Source: Anaerolineae bacterium
Lineage (GTDB): Bacteria > Chloroflexota > Anaerolineae > Anaerolineales > Villigracilaceae
NCBI GenBank assembly: GCA_017303735.1
Contig: JAFLCF010000180.1
Location: 1 to 8,655, forward strand
Direction of reading: 5' to 3'
DNA: 8,655 nucleotides
This document shows positions 6,740 to 8,655 of the stretch, in pieces. Made by a program: the position numbers and the translations under genes. Numbering within the stretch: position 1 is the first letter of the stretch; every line of letters starts with the position of its first letter. Below the pieces are notes generated by a model. It was not told the origin of the DNA. It ran no database searches and was given only the letters and a program-made list of their open reading frames with translations.

Positions 6740-7722
6740 TCGAGCGCCTCTTTCTTCACCGCGAAAACGGACTCGATCACATCCTCAATAGGTGCGGCTT
6801 CGACAGTGAGATCTTCCACCGAAAGATCATTTAGCAGACGGGATGTAACCGCTGAGGCTTTTTCACGCGGAACACGCATCACAACCCTAGAGCCATCCAC
6901 AGAGACCACATCGCCATACTGGCTCCAGTCTGCGGCGGGAGCGTCTACTGTGAAGCCAACGGTCTTGAAGGCTGAAAATTTCTCGACCAATGCAGAAAGG
7001 TCACCATCGAACAGCAATTGTCCATGATGGATGACGATGACTCGTTTACACAGCGCTTCAACATCCGCCATGTAATGGCTGGTGAGCAAGACGGTTGCGC
7101 CATAGCGTTTGTTGTATTCCGCCACAAACGAGCGGATGCGCTTTTGCATGGTCACGTCAAGCCCCAGTGTGGGCTCATCGAGGAAGAGAATCTTGGGTTT
7201 GTGCAGCAACGCGCCGACGATTTCCATCTTCATGCGCTCGCCCAATGACAAATTACGCACCGGCTTTTGCACAAGGTCTTTCAAGTCGAGCAGTTCTATG
7301 AACTCGTCGCGAGTGCGTTTGAATTCGTCGGTTGGAATGCTGTAGATGGCACGTTGCAAGTCAAAGGAGTCGAGTGCGGGCAAGTCCCATGAAAGTTGGT
7401 TACGATTGCCCATCACCAGCGTGATCTGACGCAGGTAGTCGTGGCTGCGTTTTGATGGCTCATATCCCAATACAGACAAATCGCCTGAAGTCGGGTGGAG
7501 TAGTCCACTGAGCATTTTGAGCGTGGTGGTCTTCCCTGCTCCGTTCGGACCGAGAAAGCCGACCACCTCACCGGGCTGAATGTCGAAGGTGATACCGTCC
7601 ACGGCTTTGACGTTTTTGTAGGTACGCTTGAACAATCCCTTCGCAGCGGCAACTAAACCCGCCTCGCGTTCAGGGACTTGATAGTGCTTCGCCAGTTTCG
7701 AGATCGAAATGACAGAGGGCAT
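6736..7722 (-). CDS. ABC exporter ATP-binding protein (COG4586/NatA-like)
   Basis: The protein has 328 residues: one ABC domain (about 5-245) and a C-terminal extension (250-328). Motifs: Walker A GPNGAGKT (58-65), Q-loop Gln109, signature LSLGE (158-162), Walker B ILFLDE (178-183), D-loop GLD (187-189) and switch His216. An insertion between strand 1 and Walker A (residues 16-38, ending FKRTYKN) is typical of the COG4586 group. The C-terminal region (VGFTVDAPAADW to PIEDVIESVF) resembles the accessory domain of drug-exporter ATPases. It powers the two permeases encoded next. AGGAG lies 6 nt before the ATG. The gene follows a leader with a small ORF and a terminator, so its expression is probably controlled by attenuation. 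The substrate is not evident; an antibiotic or another toxic compound is the favoured inference. Confidence 0.95.
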   Translation of the reverse strand: MPSVISISKLAKHYQVPEREAGLVAAAKGLFKRTYKNVKAVDGITFDIQPGEVVGFLGPNGAGKTTTLKMLSGLLHPTSGDLSVLGYEPSKRSHDYLRQITLVMGNRNQLSWDLPALDSFDLQRAIYSIPTDEFKRTRDEFIELLDLKDLVQKPVRNLSLGERMKMEIVGALLHKPKILFLDEPTLGLDVTMQKRIRSFVAEYNKRYGATVLLTSHYMADVEALCKRVIVIHHGQLLFDGDLSALVEKFSAFKTVGFTVDAPAADWSQYGDVVSVDGSRVVMRVPREKASAVTSRLLNDLSVEDLTVEAAPIEDVIESVFAVKKEALE

Positions 7723-7784
7723 GGATTACTCCTGATTAAATTATTTTGATCTGTTGTTGATGCCAATATCCGCCCCATGGCAAT

Positions 7785-7816
7785 AAAAAAACCGCAGGGC
7801 ATCGGCGCGCCTGCGG
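7785..7816 (-). terminator. Intrinsic terminator in the ABC operon leader (attenuator)
   Basis: Minus-strand arms CCGCAGG (7816-7810) and CCTGCGG (7798-7792) form a perfect GC-rich 7-bp stem with an 11-nt loop, followed directly by seven U residues (7791-7785). It lies after the leader ORF stop and 62 nt before the ABC ATPase start, so it must be bypassed for the operon to be transcribed from the leader promoter. The U-tract is present only on the minus strand. Confidence 0.85.
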
Positions 7817-7854
7817 AAAAGCTCGAAGGTTTGTTTACCTGAGAATTCCACTGG
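7810..7854 (-). promoter_or_regulatory. Antiterminator stem-loop, mutually exclusive with the leader terminator
   Basis: On the minus strand CCAGTGGAA (7854-7846) can pair with TTCCGCAGG (7818-7810): eight pairs including one U-G, with a single A-A mismatch. Inside it, CTC/GAG and AGGT/ACCT continue the helix up to a six-base loop, AAACAA. The 3' arm contains the complete 5' arm of the terminator (7816-7810), so only one of the two structures can form. The 5' arm consists of leader ORF codons 14-17, and the ORF stop sits at the start of the loop. A ribosome finishing the ORF would therefore break this helix and favour termination. Confidence 0.65.
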
Positions 7855-7894
7855 GAGGCACGCGATTTACTGAATTGTTCATAACGATCGACAT
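7835..7894 (-). CDS. 19-residue leader peptide ORF upstream of the ABC exporter operon
   Basis: An ORF too short for normal gene calling: MSIVMNNSVNRVPPSGILR followed by TAA. The Shine-Dalgarno is exceptionally strong (AAAGGAGGT, 7910-7902), with 8 nt between GGAGG and the ATG, which argues that it is translated. Met5 is an unlikely alternative start. The peptide has no run of one amino acid that would suggest amino-acid-responsive control; it holds three Asn and a Pro-Pro pair. The stop is 19 nt before the terminator stem. Codons 14-17 form the 5' arm of the antiterminator, and codons 12-14 (GTGCCTCC) can mask the ORF's own Shine-Dalgarno. The likely role is as a sensor of ribosome stalling, controlling the exporter, as in the leaders of ermK and bmrCD. 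No similarity to a known leader peptide is claimed. Confidence 0.72.
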   Translation of the reverse strand: MSIVMNNSVNRVPPSGILR

Positions 7895-7907
7895 TGGAAG
7901 TACCTCC
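7854..7907 (-). promoter_or_regulatory. Hairpin that can mask the leader ORF Shine-Dalgarno
   Basis: GGAGGTAC (7907-7900) and GTGCCTCC (7861-7854) on the minus strand can form eight consecutive pairs, seven Watson-Crick and one U-G, around a 38-nt loop holding the start codon. The 3' arm is codons 12-14 of the leader ORF. It abuts the antiterminator 5' arm, sharing one base (7854), so the two helices compete only slightly. It may delay re-initiation or time translation relative to transcription. Confidence 0.5.
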
Positions 7908-7910
7908 TTT
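7902..7910 (-). promoter_or_regulatory. Strong Shine-Dalgarno of the leader ORF
   Basis: AAAGGAGGT is complementary to the 16S rRNA tail over its full length and ideally placed before the ATG at 7894. It is the best ribosome-binding site in the window, better than that of the ABC ATPase gene itself, which is the main argument that the short ORF is real. Confidence 0.8.
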
Positions 7911-7932
7911 CAGATTAGAATTGATTAGGCAG

Positions 7933-7961
7933 AGTTTATCACAGCCAAAATTCGAATGCAA
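7933..7961 (-). promoter_or_regulatory. Candidate promoter of the ABC operon leader
   Basis: On the minus strand TTGCAT (7961-7956) and TAAACT (7938-7933) are spaced by exactly 17 bp, and TGA immediately before the -10 provides an extended -10 (TGn). Transcription would begin near 7926, about 32 nt before the leader ORF start. The -35 overlaps the 5' end of the divergent DinB-like gene region, including the alternative ATG at 7956. Confidence 0.5.
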
Positions 7962-7976
7962 GATGGGAATTTTCAA

Positions 7977-8474
7977 ATGAACAAAACAGAACTTGAAGCA
8001 CAGTTGGAAGAAACGCACCAAAGGTTTATTGAATTGGTTAATTCGATCCCCGAGGAAAATTATTCCCTGCCCAGCGACAACCCGGCATGGACGGTTGGCG
8101 ACATCCTCTTTCACATCACCCTCGGTCCGCGGGCATTGGCGCTGGAAATTTGGCTGACGATCCACGCCCCTGGGTTGTACAATTTTGCGATGCGGCATTT
8201 TCCGTCGAGATTTTTTAATCGGGTCAATGCCTGGTTTGGCAGCGGGCGGAGCGAACGAGTCAGCCGTCAGAGTTTGCTCAAGGCTTATGGGAGTGCGCAT
8301 GCAGTGATAAAGTCTAGTTTGAGGCGGGCGCGGGAGGAGGATTTGATGAAAACGGCGGTGTATCCGCTTGATTATGTATCAGACCTCAAAGGTGAGGTCA
8401 GTGTGGAGCGCCTTTTTCGCTATGTGACCGGGCATTTTGAGGAGCATGAGGCTGCCCTTCGGCTTCGCCGCTAA
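7977..8474 (+). CDS. DinB/YfiT-fold metal-dependent protein
   Basis: The protein has 165 residues, the usual length of this four-helix-bundle superfamily (DinB, YfiT, bacillithiol or mycothiol S-transferases, maleylpyruvate isomerase N-terminal domain). Helix 1 is ELEAQLEETHQRFIELV, followed by the typical P.....W.V.DIL.H (H46) and, near the end, GHFEEHEAAL (H153 and H157). His46, His153 and His157 fit the three-histidine metal site of the fold. The reaction is not predictable; thiol-dependent detoxification transferase is the family-level guess. An in-frame ATG at 7956 would add seven residues but has no Shine-Dalgarno and overlaps the divergent leader promoter, so 7977 is preferred, though its own ribosome-binding site (GATGGGA) is weak. 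The last codons lie in a small palindromic repeat element. It diverges from the ABC operon, so a shared regulatory region is possible. Confidence 0.85.
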   Translation: MNKTELEAQLEETHQRFIELVNSIPEENYSLPSDNPAWTVGDILFHITLGPRALALEIWLTIHAPGLYNFAMRHFPSRFFNRVNAWFGSGRSERVSRQSLLKAYGSAHAVIKSSLRRAREEDLMKTAVYPLDYVSDLKGEVSVERLFRYVTGHFEEHEAALRLRR

Positions 8475-8517
8475 TCCTTCGGCTAACCCTCAGGATGGCT
8501 CCGCTCAGGGCGAATTC
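8456..8517. repeat. Small palindromic (REP-like) repeat element between the DinB-like gene and rpsO
   Basis: CCTTCGGCT occurs twice, at 8456-8464 and 8476-8484, exactly 20 bp apart. CGGCTTCGCCG forms a short hairpin at 8460-8470. This is followed by a segment bounded by CCCT (8487-8490) and AGGG (8507-8510) with the core GGCTCCGCTCAGGG. Such CTTCGGCT/CTCCGCTCAGG words resemble dispersed intergenic repeats I recall from other bacterial genomes, but copy number cannot be tested here. The left end supplies the last codons and stop of the DinB-like gene. Confidence 0.45.
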
Positions 8518-8526
8518 TGGTATAAT
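8518..8526 (+). promoter_or_regulatory. Extended -10 promoter of rpsO
   Basis: TGGTATAAT is a perfect TATAAT with the TGn extension. No convincing -35 lies 17 bp upstream (GCTCCG there, inside the repeat element), which is tolerable for an extended -10 promoter. Transcription would start near 8533, leaving a 5' leader of about 79 nt before rpsO. Confidence 0.65.
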
Positions 8527-8540
8527 CCTGCCCCGTGACT

Positions 8541-8579
8541 GGTCCTACCGACGGTTTCAAAGCTTTCGGCACGGAGACC
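8541..8579 (+). promoter_or_regulatory. Possible structured leader of rpsO
   Basis: GGTC (8541-8544) pairs with GACC (8576-8579), and CCG (8548-8550) with CGG (8572-8574). CCGA/TCGG (8548-8551 and 8566-8569) is a competing pairing. Many bacteria control rpsO by S15 binding to its own mRNA leader, using unrelated structures in different phyla. The length and position suit this, but the helices are short and the match to any known S15 leader is untested. Confidence 0.3.
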
Positions 8580-8611
8580 TGCAATATTGAAAGAAAGGAG
8601 ACGCATACGTC

Positions 8612-8655
8612 ATGCCGCTCGCAAAGGAAGTTAAGACAAAGGCGATCGAAGATTT
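8612..8655 (+). CDS. rpsO: 30S ribosomal protein S15 (5' end only)
   Basis: The visible start is MPLAKEVKTKAIEDF, the typical N-terminus of bacterial S15 (M.L.KE.K...I..F), which binds the central domain of 16S rRNA early in assembly of the small subunit. Only 14 complete codons are present before the window ends. AAAGGAG (8594-8600) lies 11 nt upstream of the ATG, slightly long but acceptable. The extended -10 promoter and a leader of about 79 nt precede it, so it has its own promoter apart from the DinB-like gene. The identification rests on a short stretch plus the promoter and leader context. In many genomes pnp follows rpsO, which cannot be checked here. Confidence 0.85.
   Translation, partial: MPLAKEVKTKAIED

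Noticed and set aside
7761..7782. Inverted repeat TGCCA/TGGCA between the leader terminator and the ABC ATPase gene
   Set aside because: Only 5 bp with a 12-nt loop and no conserved context; too weak to call a regulatory element.
7835..7894. Leader peptide as an amino-acid biosynthesis attenuator or a small toxin or bacteriocin
   Set aside because: There is no run of a single regulatory amino acid, no membrane-spanning toxin pattern and no Cys or Gly-rich core. The downstream genes are an exporter, and the ORF codons take part in the switch structure.
7653..8300. Long minus-strand frame of 215 codons across the ABC leader and the DinB-like gene
   Set aside because: It runs antisense to the DinB-like gene, reads through the promoter, leader ORF and terminator in another frame, and overlaps the start of the ABC ATPase. 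Its composition (Cys, Arg, Ser, Asn rich) is not protein-like.

Overview
The window looks like chromosomal DNA of a bacterium, most likely a member of the Chloroflexota (class Anaerolineae). The basis is indirect. Two lipoproteins carry long Thr/Pro-rich linkers of the kind common in that group, codon use is balanced and of moderate GC, and multi-gene clusters of unknown membrane proteins are frequent there. No rRNA, tRNA, CRISPR, insertion sequence or phage gene was seen. Taxonomy is an inference, not a sequence match.

Layout. (1) 1-2517, plus strand: the 3' part of a large polytopic membrane protein built from about five ~100-residue repeats, then a membrane-anchored protein with a concanavalin/LamG-like beta-sandwich domain, 4 nt apart and probably co-transcribed. 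(2) 2561-2959, plus: a small VOC/glyoxalase-fold protein. It meets the next operon tail to tail, with both stop codons sharing a TTAA. (3) 5050 to 2956, minus: a tightly coupled three-gene operon of two paralogous lipoproteins and a Sir2 (sirtuin) deacylase, joined by ATGA and TAATG overlaps. (4) 7722 to 5149, minus: a complete ABC exporter (one ATPase and two ABC-2-type permeases of the COG4586/COG4587/COG3694 type), again with overlapping or abutting ends, closed by a hairpin at 5118-5144. (5) 7740-7960: the leader of that ABC operon. (6) 7977-8474, plus: a DinB/YfiT-fold protein. (7) 8456-8655: a small palindromic repeat element, an extended -10 promoter and the start of rpsO (ribosomal protein S15), which runs off the window.

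The most interesting region is the ABC operon leader. On the minus strand it holds a plausible promoter, a perfect Shine-Dalgarno sequence, a 19-codon open reading frame (7894-7835), and an intrinsic terminator (7816-7785) placed before the ABC ATPase gene. The last codons of the small ORF can pair with the whole 5' arm of the terminator, forming a mutually exclusive antiterminator (7854-7810). The small ORF's own Shine-Dalgarno can pair with its codons 12-14. This is the architecture of translation-dependent attenuation. It suggests that the exporter is induced when ribosomes stall in the leader peptide, for example by a ribosome-targeting antibiotic. The pairing was found by eye and is directly visible; the inducer and the mechanism are inferred.
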